Shown: piece after piece, positions 1 to 10,485 of the stretch
Layout of the letters: each line of letters opens with the position of its first letter
Position numbering within the stretch: position 1 is the first letter of the stretch
Assembly (NCBI RefSeq): GCF_013416775.1
Contig: NZ_SZVI01000013.1
Span: 372,001-436,000, forward strand
DNA: 64,000 nt
DNA from: Rhodoferax sp. BLA1
GTDB taxonomy: Bacteria > Pseudomonadota > Gammaproteobacteria > Burkholderiales > Burkholderiaceae_C
Reading direction: 5' to 3'
Translations under genes and position numbers: made by a program
Notes under the pieces: generated by a model
Database searches by the model: none
Told to the model about the DNA's origin: nothing
The model's input: only the letters and a program-made list of their open reading frames with translations

Positions 1-2780
1 AAGCGGGCTAGAACACGATAAAGCTCAGAAGTTGAGATCGGCTTGGACAGGTAGTCGTCCATGCCTGCCTGCAGACAACGCTCACGGTCGCCCGGCATCA
101 CATTGGCCGTCATGGCCACGATCGGGGTGCGGCGTCCCCGCTCGGTAGCACGGAAACAGCGGGTGGCCTGCAGCCCGTCAAACACCGGCATCATCATGTC
201 CATGAGGACCAGGTCAAAACGCCGTTGGGCCAGGATATCCAGCGCGATCTGGCCGTTGCCCGCCAGCGTGACCCGGTGCCCCTCGCGCCCAAGCAGCACC
301 AGGGCGAGCTTCTGATTGATCTCGTTGTCTTCCACCAACAAGATGTCCAGCGCCGCCCTGGTTTTGGCGGCGCTGTTGCGCTGGGCTGGACTGGCTTCAG
401 GGGGCAACACCGCGCCTGCACGCTCCGAGGGCTGGCACTTGATGGTTGATACCACCGCATCCATCACCACATCAAAATCAAACTGACTGCCCTCCCCCAG
501 CACGCTGCGCACCGACATTTGGCCACCCATGGCGGCCACCAGGCGCGAAGAAATCGACAAACCCAGCCCGGTGCCACCAAAACGCCGGGTGATGCTGCTG
601 TCTTCCTGGGAAAAGGCCTCAAAAATGCTGTCGAGCTTGGCTTGTGCAATGCCAATGCCGGTGTCCTTGACCGAGCAGCGCAAGCGCACCCGTCCGTCCG
701 GCGCGGGTTCAGCGCGCACAGACAGCGCCACCTCACCATGGTCGGTGAACTTGATGGCGTTACCCATCAGGTTCATCAGGATCTGCTGCAATCGGCCCGG
801 ATCACCCACCAGCGCCTGGGGAACACGCTGATCCAGATCACACACCAGCGCCAGGCCCTTGGCTTGGGCGGGCACGGCCAGTTGTTTAAGTGTTTCATGG
901 AGCATTTGCGGCAGCTGGAACGGGATCGCCTCAATCTGCAACTTGCCGGCTTCGATCTTGGAGAAGTCCAGGATGTCGTTGATGACCCTCAGCAAGGTGT
1001 CCGAGGACAGCTTGACGATCTCCAAGTACTCACGCTGCTCGGTGCTCAACTCGGTGTCGAGCACCAGTTCGGTCATGCCGATCACGCCGTTCATCGGGGT
1101 GCGGATCTCATGGCTCATGTTGGCCAGAAAATCCGACTTGGCCCGGCTCGCCACCTCGGCCGCCTCTTTGGCGCGCTGCAAATCCTCGGACGCCTGTTTG
1201 GCCTGGGAGATATCGGCCAGGTAACCGTTCCACAACACCCCGCCGTCGTCGGCCGCCTTGGGCATGGACTCGCCATGCACCCAGATCAGCGCACCGGTTT
1301 GCTGGTGGCGCAACCTGAAGTCGAGTGAGATCCGGGCACCAAAACGTGCCGAATTCTTGAATGCCTGCACAAAGGCCGGCTGGTCGTCGGCGTGAATCAG
1401 CGCAAAGAAGCTGCTAGCGTCGTTCATGATGGTCTGGTGTGACACACCACAAATCTGCTCGATGACCGAGCTGCAGAACGGGAAGCTCTGGTGACCATCG
1501 GCCCACAACCGGTACTGGAACACCACCACCGGGATGTTTTCGGTGACTTCGCGCAGGCGGTCACTGGCTTCGCGGATGGCGGTGACGTCCTGCCAGATGC
1601 CGGTGTACACCGTGGCGCCATCTTCGGCGAGCAGTGGCTCAGGCCGGACCTCGGAACGAATCCAGCGTTTGCGCTTGTCAGGCAGCACCACCTGGTACTC
1701 AGCGGTCCAGGGCTCGCGCCGCTCGCCTGCCGCTTTCACCTCGGACAAGAAGCGGCTGCGCTCGGGCTCGAGAATCTGCTCAAAACTCAGCTGCGCGTCG
1801 CGCATCAATGCATCACGGTCCAAGCCACGAATTTCCTTCAGCCGCTCACTCAGAAAGGTGTAGCGGATGCCACCGGCCCCCACCTGGCACTGGAACACCA
1901 CACCAGGCACCGCGTTAGTGATGCGGCGCAAGCGCTCTTCGGCCTGGGCCATTGCCGCCTGCATGGCTTTGCGCGCGGTGATGTCGGTGCGGATCGCAAT
2001 GAACTGGCGCGGTGCACCGTCGTCCATCAAGGGAACAATGGTGGCCTGCACCCAGTAGATGCTGCCGTCTTTGGCCTGGTTGCAGATCTCACCATGCCAG
2101 ACCTGGCCTTTGAGGATGGTCTGCCACAGGTGCTTGAAGAAACTGGTGTGTTGTCTGCCGGAATTGATCATGCGGTGGTTGCGCCCAAGCAACTCCTCAC
2201 GCGTGTAACCACTGATCTGGCAGAACTTGTCATTGGCATAGGTGATGTCACCCGCCAAGTCGGTGATGCTGACAATCGCATGCTGGTCCAGCGCAAACTT
2301 CTGGTTGGCCAGGTCGGCCAGGGCGGCCTGCAGCTCACGCTGACTGGCTTCACGCTGGGCCACCAGATCCGACATCAGCTTGGACAGCGACTCCAGACTG
2401 TCGTCCTTGAGCACCGGTGAGTACGGTCCCATCTGGCGCATCAGGCCATTAGCAGTCTCACGCAGGGACTCCATCGCGCGGGTGCGGCTGTCAAGCTCGT
2501 GACGCAAGCGGTCATTGGCGTGCGACAGCTCCACCGAGCTGAGCTGCAGGCTGCGGGTCTTTAATTCCAGGTCCCGGTCATTCTGTTCGTAGGTTTCCAG
2601 AACCCGCGTCAAAAATCCCTCCATGCCCGCCAGCAAACGGGCGGCAGGTTCGGACACGCCCGGGCTGCGCGACAGCTGCACCAGTTCGGCCAGCACGGAC
2701 GGCAGCTGTGTATCGTCCACCCCCAGCAAACGCCTGATCTGGCGGCTGAGCAACTTGTGCATCGCGTTGGCATTACTCAC
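1..2780 (-). CDS. Multi-PAS hybrid sensor histidine kinase/response regulator (3' end outside window)
   Basis: This is the N-terminal 926 or so codons of a large phosphorelay kinase; the C-terminus lies beyond the left edge. I chose the GTG at 2780, which overlaps the stop of the FIST gene by 4 bases; an in-frame ATG at 2762 is possible. The first 150 residues are helical and polar. Three PAS-like modules follow from about residue 158 (motifs [37 protein letters not shown] and [12 protein letters not shown]). A HisKA box with the phospho-acceptor His ([16 protein letters not shown]) is near residue 555, the ATPase domain ([16 protein letters not shown]) near 690-740, and a receiver domain ([10 protein letters not shown], phospho-Asp in VLMDMMMP) near 810-900. 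No transmembrane segment is seen, so it is probably cytosolic. The upstream coupled FIST protein may supply its ligand sensing. A further REC or Hpt domain may follow outside the window. Confidence 0.93.
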   Translation of the reverse strand, partial: MSNANAMHKLLSRQIRRLLGVDDTQLPSVLAELVQLSRSPGVSEPAARLLAGMEGFLTRVLETYEQNDRDLELKTRSLQLSSVELSHANDRLRHELDSRTRAMESLRETANGLMRQMGPYSPVLKDDSLESLSKLMSDLVAQREASQRELQAALADLANQKFALDQHAIVSITDLAGDITYANDKFCQISGYTREELLGRNHRMINSGRQHTSFFKHLWQTILKGQVWHGEICNQAKDGSIYWVQATIVPLMDDGAPRQFIAIRTDITARKAMQAAMAQAEERLRRITNAVPGVVFQCQVGAGGIRYTFLSERLKEIRGLDRDALMRDAQLSFEQILEPERSRFLSEVKAAGERREPWTAEYQVVLPDKRKRWIRSEVRPEPLLAEDGATVYTGIWQDVTAIREASDRLREVTENIPVVVFQYRLWADGHQSFPFCSSVIEQICGVSHQTIMNDASSFFALIHADDQPAFVQAFKNSARFGARISLDFRLRHQQTGALIWVHGESMPKAADDGGVLWNGYLADISQAKQASEDLQRAKEAAEVASRAKSDFLANMSHEIRTPMNGVIGMTELVLDTELSTEQREYLEIVKLSSDTLLRVINDILDFSKIEAGKLQIEAIPFQLPQMLHETLKQLAVPAQAKGLALVCDLDQRVPQALVGDPGRLQQILMNLMGNAIKFTDHGEVALSVRAEPAPDGRVRLRCSVKDTGIGIAQAKLDSIFEAFSQEDSSITRRFGGTGLGLSISSRLVAAMGGQMSVRSVLGEGSQFDFDVVMDAVVSTIKCQPSERAGAVLPPEASPAQRNSAAKTRAALDILLVEDNEINQKLALVLLGREGHRVTLAGNGQIALDILAQRRFDLVLMDMMMPVFDGLQATRCFRATERGRRTPIVAMTANVMPGDRERCLQAGMDDYLSKPISTSELYRVLAR

Positions 2781-3925
2781 TGCGTCACCGGTATTTCCGT
2801 CAGATAGGTGATGGTCATGGTCTGATTGTGCAGCTTACAGTCCAGCGCACCGGACATCGGACAAATCTCGCCATACGAATAAAACCCCGCGAGCGTGGCT
2901 TTCTGACGAAAGACATCGGCCACCGCTTCCACCTCCTCGTCCACCCGGTCTCCCATGACCAGTTTGCGCCCGACACAGCTCACCAGCAGGGCCAGCCCTT
3001 CTGCGTTGGACGAGGCACATGCGCTGGCCAAACGTGCGGCGGTCTCGGCGCCATCCACCAGCGCGTCGGTGCTGGCGTGCATCAGCCGCAGATAACCCTG
3101 CGGGTCAATATCACCCGCCAGAATGAGGCTGCCCTGGGCCTCGTCCACACCCAAAATGGTCCGGATCAGCCCCACGTCACTCTGGTCCTGCCCCAGCATC
3201 GCCATCAGAAACAACAAGCCCGAGATGGGCAGGTTGCGGGCGTGGTCACCCAGATAACGCTTGTAAATCTCCAGCGCCGGTTCACCATCGAGTTCAAACA
3301 ACACGTTGTCTTGGCAACGTGTCACCTTGCGCGCCGGACCAAACTGCTCCCAGCCGCCAAAGGAGCCATGCGCCACCTGCAACTGCTCGCCATAGAGACC
3401 CACACAGCTCACCCGATCGGGGTGCACACCGCTGTTGTCGAGCACAAAACTGGTCTTGAACGCCGCCCCATCACCGGCCAGGCCACCGGTGATCAGCACC
3501 TGATCACCCAGCACATCCACCAGACCGGCAATCAGGGCGCTGCCATTGATATGGATGCCCTGCCCCAGCACCCAGACCAGGCGCAGACCAGCCTTCGGCA
3601 GCTGCTGCCCCAGGCGCTGACCGGCGGCAAACGACTCACTCATCTGCGCCAGACAGGCACTGGCCGCCAACACCCGGACCGACTCAAAACGGATGCCGGT
3701 GACCACACAGCTGTCGTCGGTGACGCCCTGGTTGGAGATTTCGCCCGCCGAGGTACAGCCCAGGCGCGCGCCCGGGGCCAACTGGCCAGCCAGCGAGGTG
3801 TGCAGGGCCTTGAGCCAGTGGACCGACCCAAAGGCCAGAACCAGCTGGGGCTTGACATCACCCCAGGCGACCAGCATCTCGGCCAGATCGCTCGCTTGCC
3901 GCAGGACGGTTTGGATAACACGCAT
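2777..3925 (-). CDS. FIST domain sensory protein
   Basis: This 382-residue protein matches the FIST_N plus FIST_C architecture: an N-terminal part with [12 protein letters not shown] and LGCTSAGEI, a central [10 protein letters not shown] motif, and a C-terminal [28 protein letters not shown] block typical of FIST_C. FIST proteins are cytosolic small-ligand sensors (amino acids have been proposed) usually paired with kinases or chemoreceptors. Its TGA overlaps the GTG of the downstream hybrid kinase, so the two are almost certainly co-translated and act as one sensory module. The ATG at 3925 is the only start that keeps the N-terminal domain. About 130 bp upstream separate it from the degenerate AMP-binding fragment; I see no clear promoter there. 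Confidence 0.9.
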   Translation of the reverse strand: MRVIQTVLRQASDLAEMLVAWGDVKPQLVLAFGSVHWLKALHTSLAGQLAPGARLGCTSAGEISNQGVTDDSCVVTGIRFESVRVLAASACLAQMSESFAAGQRLGQQLPKAGLRLVWVLGQGIHINGSALIAGLVDVLGDQVLITGGLAGDGAAFKTSFVLDNSGVHPDRVSCVGLYGEQLQVAHGSFGGWEQFGPARKVTRCQDNVLFELDGEPALEIYKRYLGDHARNLPISGLLFLMAMLGQDQSDVGLIRTILGVDEAQGSLILAGDIDPQGYLRLMHASTDALVDGAETAARLASACASSNAEGLALLVSCVGRKLVMGDRVDEEVEAVADVFRQKATLAGFYSYGEICPMSGALDCKLHNQTMTITYLTEIPVTQ

Positions 3926-4055
3926 GGCTTGTCCCTTTGTCTTGTGTCGATGATGCTAACGACTCTGTGTGCGGCGGTATGGCGCCCACCGCAGATTTTT
4001 GCACTTTGTCACTGGCTCGGCGAGGCCGTTTGACCCGCATCGCCCACGCTCTGGG

Positions 4056-4703
4056 TTACTGGGTCCTGGCGAGCTCAGCTTGGAGGCGGGTCAGAACCTG
4101 GGCAGCGGCCAGGCCCAGACCTGGCAGCGGCAACACCTCTTGGCCGAGTTGGTCGGCGTGGGTGTGCAGCACCTTGTGGACGCGGCCGGTGGTTTCGCGG
4201 GTGTAGGTGATCACCGCCAAGTCATCGGCCAAGCTGGCCACCGGGCTGTGCTGGTCTGGCGCCTGGGCCGCACGCTCAAGCAGGCTGCCGCTGCGGTCGT
4301 TATGGAGAGTGAAGACCCAGGCGGTGCCAGCCTGGAAGGCCTGTTTGCTGATCCAGCCAAAGTGGGATGCGCTGCAGACCACCACAGCGGGCTTGGCCTC
4401 GCCAATGACAGACGCCATCTCGGCACCCTGGCAACGCATGTCAAGCGGGACAAACACCAGCCCGATCCGCAGGCTGGCCAGGTAAAGCATCAGCGCCTCA
4501 ACCGATGGGTCAACCTGCACCAGCACCCGTGCACCCGGTGGCACATCCAGCGACTGCAGAAAGTTGGCCAGCTTGGCGCTGCCACGCTCCAAGTCAGACC
4601 AGGTGTAGAACAGGCCGCTGTTGATCTCGAACGCGGTGCCGTCCAGGTCTGCCGGAAACACGGAGCGCAGGGCTTGGTAGAGGTTGGACGAGGCAAGGCT
4701 CAT
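4056..4703 (-). pseudogene. Truncated, degenerate AMP-binding (malonyl-CoA synthetase-like) fragment
   Basis: The 215-residue frame begins like betaproteobacterial MatB-type acyl-CoA synthetases (NLYQALRSVFPADLDGTAFE, then YTWSDLERGSAKLANFLQSL). It continues through the AMP-binding N-domain to the phosphate-binding loop, which here reads ITYTRETTGRVHK instead of the family YTSGTTGRxKG; the key Gly and Lys are lost. The frame then stops after an Ala/Leu-rich tail, where full-length enzymes continue for about 290 more residues with the adenylation core and C-terminal lid. No remainder of the family is recognisable in the 130 bp downstream. I read it as a decayed gene rather than an active ligase. 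It sits 55 bp after the crotonase, consistent with a former acyl-CoA catabolic operon. A longer in-frame start at 4832 would overlap the crotonase and is unlikely. Confidence 0.7.
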
Positions 4704-4758
4704 GCGGGGTATCTCTTCTTTTCCAAGGAACAAGCAGCCAGCATCGTCAGGCACCTGC

Positions 4759-5577
4759 TCAGAACACCGGTGGACGTTTTGCCAGAAACGCGGTGATGCC
4801 TTCGCGCTGCTCGGCGCTGTCGGCATAGGCATAAGCGCTGGCCAACAGTGGCTGCAGCGGGTCGCTGGTTGCTATTGTATTTGTAGCTATCAACCCTTTA
4901 TCCAAAAGGGATGGAGATGGATTTAAGGCACGAAGTGTCTGTTTGTTGAGGCGCGCGGCCTGCGGCGCCAAACGGATGATGCGCTGCACCGTGGCCTGGG
5001 CCTGTGCTGCCAACTCATCATCCGCGACCACCCGGCTCAAAAAACCGCGCTGCAGCATCTCGGGCGCGCCCAACACCGCCGCCTCCAGCAGCATCTGGCG
5101 CGCTGTCACCAGGCCCACTTCACGGCCCACCAGCGCGGCCTCGCGCGGCGCCATCGGGAAACCCAGGCGGGCAATCGGCGCGCCAAATTGCGCGGACTCT
5201 GAGGCTAGGCGGATGTCGCAGCAGCTGGCAATCTCGACCCCGGCGCCCATGCAGTTGCCTGCGATCTGCGCCACGATCGGCACGTCGCAGGCCAGCAAAG
5301 CGCTCAGGGCGCCCCACACTTCCTGCTCATGAAAGTCACGCAGGCTGCTTTCTTCAAAACGGAAGGCGGTGTACTCGGAGATGTCGCCACCAGCGCAAAA
5401 GTGGGCACCTTCGCCAGAGACCAGCACACAGCGCACCGTGTCGTGGCGCTGAATCGCCTCAGCCACCGTGCGCAACTCAGACCACATGGCGCGCGACATC
5501 GCGTTAAACCGCTCGGGATAAACCAGCGTGACATACGCCACCAGCGGGTCTTGTTGGTAACGGATATGGCCTGGCAT
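4759..5577 (-). CDS. Enoyl-CoA hydratase/isomerase family protein (crotonase)
   Basis: This 272-residue crotonase fold protein carries the oxyanion-hole segments HFCAGGDISEY and IAGNCMGAGVEIASCCDIRLASESAQFGAP, and the family C-terminus (REGITAFLAKRPP). Crotonases hydrate or isomerise acyl-CoA thioesters, but the exact substrate cannot be told from sequence. A copy of the hairpin repeat (4882-4925, opposite sense) lies inside the frame. It is translated as roughly NPSPSLLDKGLIATNTIA, in the helical region before the last helix where relatives carry a short linker. The gene lies upstream of the broken AMP-ligase fragment and 92 bp from lgt, a gap that holds another copy of the repeat. Confidence 0.88.
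   Translation of the reverse strand: MPGHIRYQQDPLVAYVTLVYPERFNAMSRAMWSELRTVAEAIQRHDTVRCVLVSGEGAHFCAGGDISEYTAFRFEESSLRDFHEQEVWGALSALLACDVPIVAQIAGNCMGAGVEIASCCDIRLASESAQFGAPIARLGFPMAPREAALVGREVGLVTARQMLLEAAVLGAPEMLQRGFLSRVVADDELAAQAQATVQRIIRLAPQAARLNKQTLRALNPSPSLLDKGLIATNTIATSDPLQPLLASAYAYADSAEQREGITAFLAKRPPVF
4882..4925 (+). repeat. Hairpin repeat copy 1, inside the crotonase frame
   Basis: It has the half-site TAGCTATC, a short stem CCCTTT/AAAGGG with a 5-base loop (4894-4910), and a degenerate GGAGATGGATTT tail. It is translated as part of the crotonase on the minus strand. Confidence 0.75.
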
Positions 5578-5623
5578 GAGATCAAGCTTGAACGGGTGAA
5601 AACGCCGAGTTAACTATGCAAAG

Positions 5624-5667
5624 TGTAGCTATCAGCCCTTTTGATATAAGGGCTAGAGCACGATTTT
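5624..5667 (+). repeat. Hairpin repeat copy 2, between crotonase and lgt
   Basis: This is a near-canonical copy: TAGCTATCA, stem GCCCTT (5635-5640) and AAGGGC (5648-5653) around a 7-base loop, then TAGAGCACGATTTT. Downstream of lgt on the minus strand, the hairpin could also act as a weak terminator. Confidence 0.85.
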
Positions 5668-5669
5668 CC

Positions 5670-6482
5670 TTAAACCTTGGGAGAGTTGGCACGGGCCCAC
5701 AACCACAGGCCAATACCGCCGAAGATCATCGGCAGGCACAACCACTGGCCCATGCTCAAGCCCAGACCCAGCAGCCCCAGGAAGGCATCGGGCTCGCGGA
5801 AATATTCGGCGATGAAACGAAACACCCCGTAGCCCAACAGGAAAGCCGCCGCCACCTGTCCACGCTGGCGCGGCTTGCGGGCATACAACCACAGCAGCAC
5901 AAACAGCAGCAGGCCTTCGAGCAAAAACTGGTAGATCTGCGAGGGGTGGCGCGGCGCATCCCCCGCGCCGCGAAACACCATGCCCCAGGGCAGGTCCGGG
6001 CTGGCCAGCCGGCCCCACAACTCACCGTTGATGAAGTTGCCCATGCGCCCCGCTGCCAGACCGGTCGGCACACAGGGTGCCACAAAATCTGCTACCTGCA
6101 ACCAAGGCCGTTTTCGGCTGTGGGCAAACCAGAGCATCGAGGCAATCACTCCGAGCAAACCGCCATGAAAACTCATGCCGCCCTGCCACACCGCAAACAC
6201 CTCCAGCGGATTGGCGAGGTAATAGTCAGGCTTGTAAAACAGGCAGTAACCGATGCGCCCACCCAGCACCACACCCATCACACCAAGGAACAGGATGTCT
6301 TCCACATCACGCTTGCTCCAGGCCTGTGCGCCAGTGAGTGAGGCAAACGGCTCATGGCGCAGACGCAAATTGCCCAGCCACATGAACAGCCCAAAGGCCG
6401 CCAGATAAGTCAGGCCGTACCAGTGCACCGCCAGCGGCCCCAGTTGCAGGGCCACGGGATTGATCTCAGGATGAATCAGCAT
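5670..6482 (-). CDS. lgt: Phosphatidylglycerol-prolipoprotein diacylglyceryl transferase
   Basis: Lgt transfers diacylglycerol from phosphatidylglycerol to the lipobox cysteine of prolipoproteins, the first step of lipoprotein maturation, in the inner membrane. The 270 residues start [21 protein letters not shown] as in most proteobacterial Lgt. They show about seven hydrophobic segments, the catalytic-region HGGLLG motif (MSFHGG) and the signature [14 protein letters not shown]. Length is normal. It follows ilvD by 21 bp on the same strand and may be co-transcribed with it. A hairpin repeat lies just past its stop. Confidence 0.97.
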   Translation of the reverse strand: MLIHPEINPVALQLGPLAVHWYGLTYLAAFGLFMWLGNLRLRHEPFASLTGAQAWSKRDVEDILFLGVMGVVLGGRIGYCLFYKPDYYLANPLEVFAVWQGGMSFHGGLLGVIASMLWFAHSRKRPWLQVADFVAPCVPTGLAAGRMGNFINGELWGRLASPDLPWGMVFRGAGDAPRHPSQIYQFLLEGLLLFVLLWLYARKPRQRGQVAAAFLLGYGVFRFIAEYFREPDAFLGLLGLGLSMGQWLCLPMIFGGIGLWLWARANSPKV

Positions 6483-6503
6483 GGGTCAGGGTCAGCCAGG
6501 TGA

Positions 6504-8363
6504 TCAATCGTCGAGCAAGGACAAGTCACGCACCGCGCCCTTGTCGGCCGACATCACCAGCTTGGCATACGCTCTGAGCGCCGCCGACACCTTGCGTGGA
6601 CGTGGCAAAACGGGTTTCCAGCCCTTGGCATCTTGCTCGATACGGCGTTTGGCGAGTTCTTCGTCAGACACCAGCACATTGATGCTGCGGTTCGGGATGT
6701 CGATGCGGATGCGGTCACCGTTCTGCACCAAGCCAATCGCACCACCCGCCGCCGCTTCCGGCGAGGCGTGGCCAATGGACAGACCCGAGGTGCCACCCGA
6801 AAAACGCCCGTCGGTCAACAAGGCGCAGGCTTTGCCCAGACCTTTGGATTTGATGTAGCTGGTGGGGTAAAGCATTTCCTGCATGCCGGGGCCCCCCTTG
6901 GGGCCTTCGTAACGCACGATCACCACATCGCCTGCCTTGACCTGGTCAGCCAGGATATGGGCCACCGCTTCGTCCTGCGACTCGACCACATGGGCCGGGC
7001 CTTCAAACACCAGCAGCGCGTCATCCACACCAGCGGTTTTCACGACGCAGCCGTTCAGGGCGATGTTGCCCACCAGCACCGCCAGACCACCTTCTTGCGA
7101 GAAAGCGTGCTCACCGGAACGAATGCAGCCGGCTGCGCGGTCCACATCCAGGCTGGGCCAGCGGCTGGCCTGGCTGAACGCCACCTGGCTCGGCACCCCA
7201 CCGGGACCGGCCTGGTAGAAGGTCTTGACCGCATCCGACGGGTTGCGGGCGATGTCCCATTGGTCCAGCGCCTCTTTCATGGTTTTGGCGTGCACCGTGG
7301 GCACGTCGGTGTGCAACTTGCCAGCGCGGTCCAGCTCACCCAGGATGGCCATGATGCCGCCTGCGCGGTGCACATCTTCGATGTGGTACTTGTTGGTGTT
7401 GGGCGCCACCTTGCACAGCTGCGGTACCACCCGCGACAGGCGGTCGATGTCGGCCATGGTGAAGTCGATCTCGGCCTCTTGCGCAATCGCCAGCAAATGC
7501 AGGATGGTGTTGGTCGAGCCGCCCATGGCGATGTCCAGGGTGATGGCGTTCTCAAACGCCTTGAAACCGACCGAACGCGGCAACACAGACACATCGTCTT
7601 GCTCGTAATACCGCTGGCACAGTTCCACAACCAGGTGTCCAGCACGTTTGAACAGCTGTTCGCGGTCGGCATGGGTGGCCACCACCGTGCCGTTGCCCGG
7701 CAAGGACAGGCCCAGCGCCTCGGTCAGGCAGTTCATCGAGTTGGCGGTGAACATGCCCGAACAGGAGCCGCAGGTCGGGCAGGCGGAGCGTTCAATTTCG
7801 GCCACATCGGCGTCCGACACCTTGTCGTCGGCGGCCATCACCATGGCGTCGATCAGGTCGAGCTTTTTGAACTCCATGGTTTGTGTCGCTGGGTTCAAGA
7901 GCCGGGTTTTGCCCGCTTCCATCGGGCCGCCAGACACAAACACCACCGGGATGTTCAGGCGCATGGCGGCCATCAACATGCCGGGGGTGATCTTGTCGCA
8001 GTTGGAGATACACACCATGGCGTCGGCGCAGTGCGCGTTGACCATGTACTCGACCGAGTCGGCAATGATGTCGCGGCTCGGCAGCGAATACAACATGCCG
8101 TCGTGGCCCATGGCAATGCCGTCATCGACTGCAATGGTGTTGAACTCCTTGGCGACACCACCGGCGGCTTCAATCTCGCGTGCCACCAGCTGGCCCAGGT
8201 CCTTCAAATGCACATGGCCCGGTACAAACTGGGTGAACGAGTTGACCACGGCAACAATCGGTTTGCTGAAGTCGCCGTCCTTCATGCCGGTGGCACGCCA
8301 GAGTGAGCGGGCACCCGCCATATTGCGACCAGCGGTGGAGGTTTTGGAACGGTATGCGGGCAT
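6504..8363 (-). CDS. ilvD: Dihydroxy-acid dehydratase
   Basis: IlvD dehydrates 2,3-dihydroxy-isovalerate and 2,3-dihydroxy-3-methylvalerate in valine, isoleucine and leucine synthesis; it is a cytosolic Fe-S enzyme. The ATG at 8363 ([20 protein letters not shown]) matches the family start; an upstream ATG at 8426 would add 21 unrelated residues. The 619-residue protein shows the cluster-ligand motifs [10 protein letters not shown] and [19 protein letters not shown] and the late signature [20 protein letters not shown]. All three cluster cysteines and the family length are intact. It is followed by lgt. Confidence 0.98.
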   Translation of the reverse strand: MPAYRSKTSTAGRNMAGARSLWRATGMKDGDFSKPIVAVVNSFTQFVPGHVHLKDLGQLVAREIEAAGGVAKEFNTIAVDDGIAMGHDGMLYSLPSRDIIADSVEYMVNAHCADAMVCISNCDKITPGMLMAAMRLNIPVVFVSGGPMEAGKTRLLNPATQTMEFKKLDLIDAMVMAADDKVSDADVAEIERSACPTCGSCSGMFTANSMNCLTEALGLSLPGNGTVVATHADREQLFKRAGHLVVELCQRYYEQDDVSVLPRSVGFKAFENAITLDIAMGGSTNTILHLLAIAQEAEIDFTMADIDRLSRVVPQLCKVAPNTNKYHIEDVHRAGGIMAILGELDRAGKLHTDVPTVHAKTMKEALDQWDIARNPSDAVKTFYQAGPGGVPSQVAFSQASRWPSLDVDRAAGCIRSGEHAFSQEGGLAVLVGNIALNGCVVKTAGVDDALLVFEGPAHVVESQDEAVAHILADQVKAGDVVIVRYEGPKGGPGMQEMLYPTSYIKSKGLGKACALLTDGRFSGGTSGLSIGHASPEAAAGGAIGLVQNGDRIRIDIPNRSINVLVSDEELAKRRIEQDAKGWKPVLPRPRKVSAALRAYAKLVMSADKGAVRDLSLLDD

Positions 8364-8495
8364 GGTGATGGATCGCCAAAAGAGGCTTAACAGCTGTGAA
8401 AAAACAAGGTGGGGATTATGTCGCACGGGCCATGGACGCCAGGCGCCAAGGCCATCCAGCCAGAGGGGTCAGCGCCCGGCCCCATGGGCTGGGTG

Positions 8496-8741
8496 TCAGC
8501 GGCGGCGCTTCTGGTAGGTGGCGTCAAGTGCCTCTTTGGTGCGTGCGCGGCGTTCGTCACGGCGCTTGTCGTCACGCTCCATGGCCTTTTTTTTGGTGTA
8601 TCCCGATGCGTCGGCCCAGGCCCACCAAGCCACGGCCAGCGCAAACGGTGCCAGCACCAACCACCAGGACCACAAGGCCACCGGACCCCACTCGATGGTC
8701 TTCAACACCAGCAAGATCAAACCCAAACCCAACAGATACAT
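8496..8741 (-). CDS. Small Trp-rich membrane protein
   Basis: This 81-residue protein begins MYLLGLGLILLVLKTIEWGP, has two hydrophobic segments separated by the Trp-rich stretch LWSWWLVLAPFALAVAWWAWAD, and ends in a highly charged Lys/Arg/Glu tail. This is the pattern of the uncharacterised betaproteobacterial 'small Trp-rich protein' family. I chose the ATG at 8741 because relatives start there; an in-frame extension to 8792 adds 17 residues. It stands alone, upstream of ilvD by about 130 bp. Its function is unknown; topology suggests an inner-membrane anchor with a cytoplasmic basic tail. Confidence 0.75.
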   Translation of the reverse strand: MYLLGLGLILLVLKTIEWGPVALWSWWLVLAPFALAVAWWAWADASGYTKKKAMERDDKRRDERRARTKEALDATYQKRRR

Positions 8742-8835
8742 GGCCAACACTCCTGTCAACAACAACACGTCAAACCCTGAGCGTACCCCCAAAAAGTGAT
8801 CTCTCGGCAGAGAACACGGTTCTGGGTCAAACGCG

Positions 8836-9966
8836 CTAGGTTGATGTGTCCTGTGCAGCCGGCCAGTACAGGCTCACGCGGGTGCCCTGGCCGGGTGTGC
8901 TTTGCACCTCCACACGGCCATCGAGCAGTCGCAAAATTTCCTGCACGATGCAGAACCCCAAACCGCTGCCCGGCAGCTTGGACGCGCTTGGCGCCCGGTA
9001 AAAACGCTGGCCCAGGTGGGCAAGTTGCTCAGGACTCATGCCCACACCGTGGTCGCTGATGTGGATGGCCACTTCAGAGCGCGCCGACGCAGTCCTCACC
9101 CGCTCCAGATGAACCGTCACCGCGCTACCTGCGGGAGAAAACTTGTAGGCGTTGGAGAGCACCTGCAAAATCGCCTGGCTGGCTCTTTTGGCATCCACCC
9201 TGACAGACACATCCGCATCGGTCTGGGTCAGGCTGGCTTTCTCGCGCCCCTCGGGTAACACCCAGCCATCCAGCACCGACTGCACCAGGGGCGACAACGC
9301 AATGGTGGACAGCTGCAGGCGGGTGTGGCCGTGTGCCCCGATGTGGGCCAGGGTGAACACCTGGTCAAGCAGCTCCGTCATCTGCTGCGACTGCTGGTGG
9401 ATGATGCCCACAAACTCCTGGCGGCTGGCTTCGTCGTTGTCGGTATGGAGCAACAACTCGGCAAAACCCTGGATATTGGCCAGCGGATTGCGCAACTCGT
9501 GGGCAGCCTTGGCCAAAAACGCCGTTGTACGCCGCTCGCGCTCAAACTCTTCTGACACATCCCGAAAACACAGCAATTTGGCCACCGCCCCAAAGTCGCC
9601 AAGGGTTTGTGTGACCTGCAGCACCGCACCTGAAGGCTGGGTCAAGACCAGCACCAGCGGCGACGCCTGGGACGGCAGGTCCAGGCACCGCTGCACCCGC
9701 GCCATGTCCAAGGGAGCGTTGCACCGGGTAGACAGCAACGCCCAGAACCGCGCTTCGTCCAGACCGTGTATTTGTTCGACCGGGAGCTGAGTCAAAGCCA
9801 CCCACCTGGCGTTGACATGGTTCACACAACCCTGCCGGTCAAAAGCCACCCACGCATCGGGCGCCAAGCCCCCCACATCGGCCAACACCTGCGCCGTGGC
9901 TTCAGTGCCGGGTGGTGTCACGCTTGGCTTGTTCTCACGGAGGCTGCGCGGCTGATGTGTTGTCAT
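8836..9966 (-). CDS. PAS-containing sensor histidine kinase
   Basis: This 376-residue cytosolic kinase starts at the ATG at 9966 (MTTHQPRSL); longer frames overlap the upstream receiver gene. A PAS domain covers about residues 35-150 (PDAWVAFDRQGCVNHVNARWVAL). A HisKA box with the phospho-acceptor His (AKAAHELRNPLANIQGFAEL) is near 165. The ATPase domain follows (N box VLSNAYKFSP, G1 HISDHGVGMSP, G2 LPGSGLGFCIVQEI). No transmembrane helix is seen. It is the last gene of a three-gene signalling cluster, 10 bp after a lone receiver protein that is a likely phosphorylation partner. Confidence 0.9.
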   Translation of the reverse strand: MTTHQPRSLRENKPSVTPPGTEATAQVLADVGGLAPDAWVAFDRQGCVNHVNARWVALTQLPVEQIHGLDEARFWALLSTRCNAPLDMARVQRCLDLPSQASPLVLVLTQPSGAVLQVTQTLGDFGAVAKLLCFRDVSEEFERERRTTAFLAKAAHELRNPLANIQGFAELLLHTDNDEASRQEFVGIIHQQSQQMTELLDQVFTLAHIGAHGHTRLQLSTIALSPLVQSVLDGWVLPEGREKASLTQTDADVSVRVDAKRASQAILQVLSNAYKFSPAGSAVTVHLERVRTASARSEVAIHISDHGVGMSPEQLAHLGQRFYRAPSASKLPGSGLGFCIVQEILRLLDGRVEVQSTPGQGTRVSLYWPAAQDTST

Positions 9967-9976
9967 GGTGTCTCTT

Positions 9977-10411
9977 TCAAACAAGCCGCGTCTCAGACTG
10001 CCTGAGCTTGTCCTTGACCCAGCACACCACCTGCAAGGGACTGAAGGGTTTGACAAAGTAAGCGTCTGCACCACGACAACGTGCACGGTCATTGTCCTGG
10101 GCCTGCCCTCGGGCCGAAAGCATGGCCACCAGCATATCGATGTTCTGGGGGTCAGCCCGGATGGTATCGAGCACCTGAAAGCCATCCAGCGCACCAGGCA
10201 TCATCACATCGAGCAACACCAGCTGAGGATGGTGGCGCTGGATCGCCGCCAGAGCATCCACACCACTCTCAGCCTCCACAATGCGAAAGGCCTTGCCCAA
10301 TGCCACCCGCAACAGGCGCCGAATGTCCGGATGATCATCCACCATCAAAATGGTGGGGATCAATGCGCCATCTGACCCGTCAGGCGCAGGGACTGCAGGG
10401 CTGTCAGTCAT
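9977..10411 (-). CDS. Single-domain response regulator (REC)
   Basis: The 144 residues hold one receiver domain: acidic pair in ILMVDDHPDIRR, phospho-Asp in VLLDVMMPGALDGF, the Thr/Ser position in AMLSARGQ and the conserved Lys in AYFVKPFSP. There is no output domain, so it probably shuttles phosphate or acts by protein binding. I prefer the ATG at 10411 with AAGG upstream; a GTG at 10480 would add 23 residues. It lies between the HTH-REC gene and the kinase gene, all on the minus strand with short gaps. Confidence 0.87.
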   Translation of the reverse strand: MTDSPAVPAPDGSDGALIPTILMVDDHPDIRRLLRVALGKAFRIVEAESGVDALAAIQRHHPQLVLLDVMMPGALDGFQVLDTIRADPQNIDMLVAMLSARGQAQDNDRARCRGADAYFVKPFSPLQVVCWVKDKLRQSETRLV

Positions 10412-10485
10412 GGCAAGGCCTTGTGAGGTGCGAGAGCGCCAGCGAGAAGGCGCGCTGTCAGCGGCTCCCTCTTGCGGCACATGGT

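Noticed and set aside
519..2420. Long plus-strand frames (519-1328 and 1491-2420)
   Set aside because: They are shadows of the multi-PAS hybrid kinase on the minus strand, whose frame is continuous from 2780 to the left edge.
2828..4033. A 401-codon open frame on the plus strand opposite the FIST gene
   Set aside because: It shows His/Gln-rich composition with no recognisable domain; the minus-strand frame has clear FIST signatures.
6633..8306. A 557-codon open frame on the plus strand opposite ilvD
   Set aside because: It is antisense to a clear ilvD gene, is rich in His/Arg/Gln with no family motif, and arises from GC-rich codon bias.
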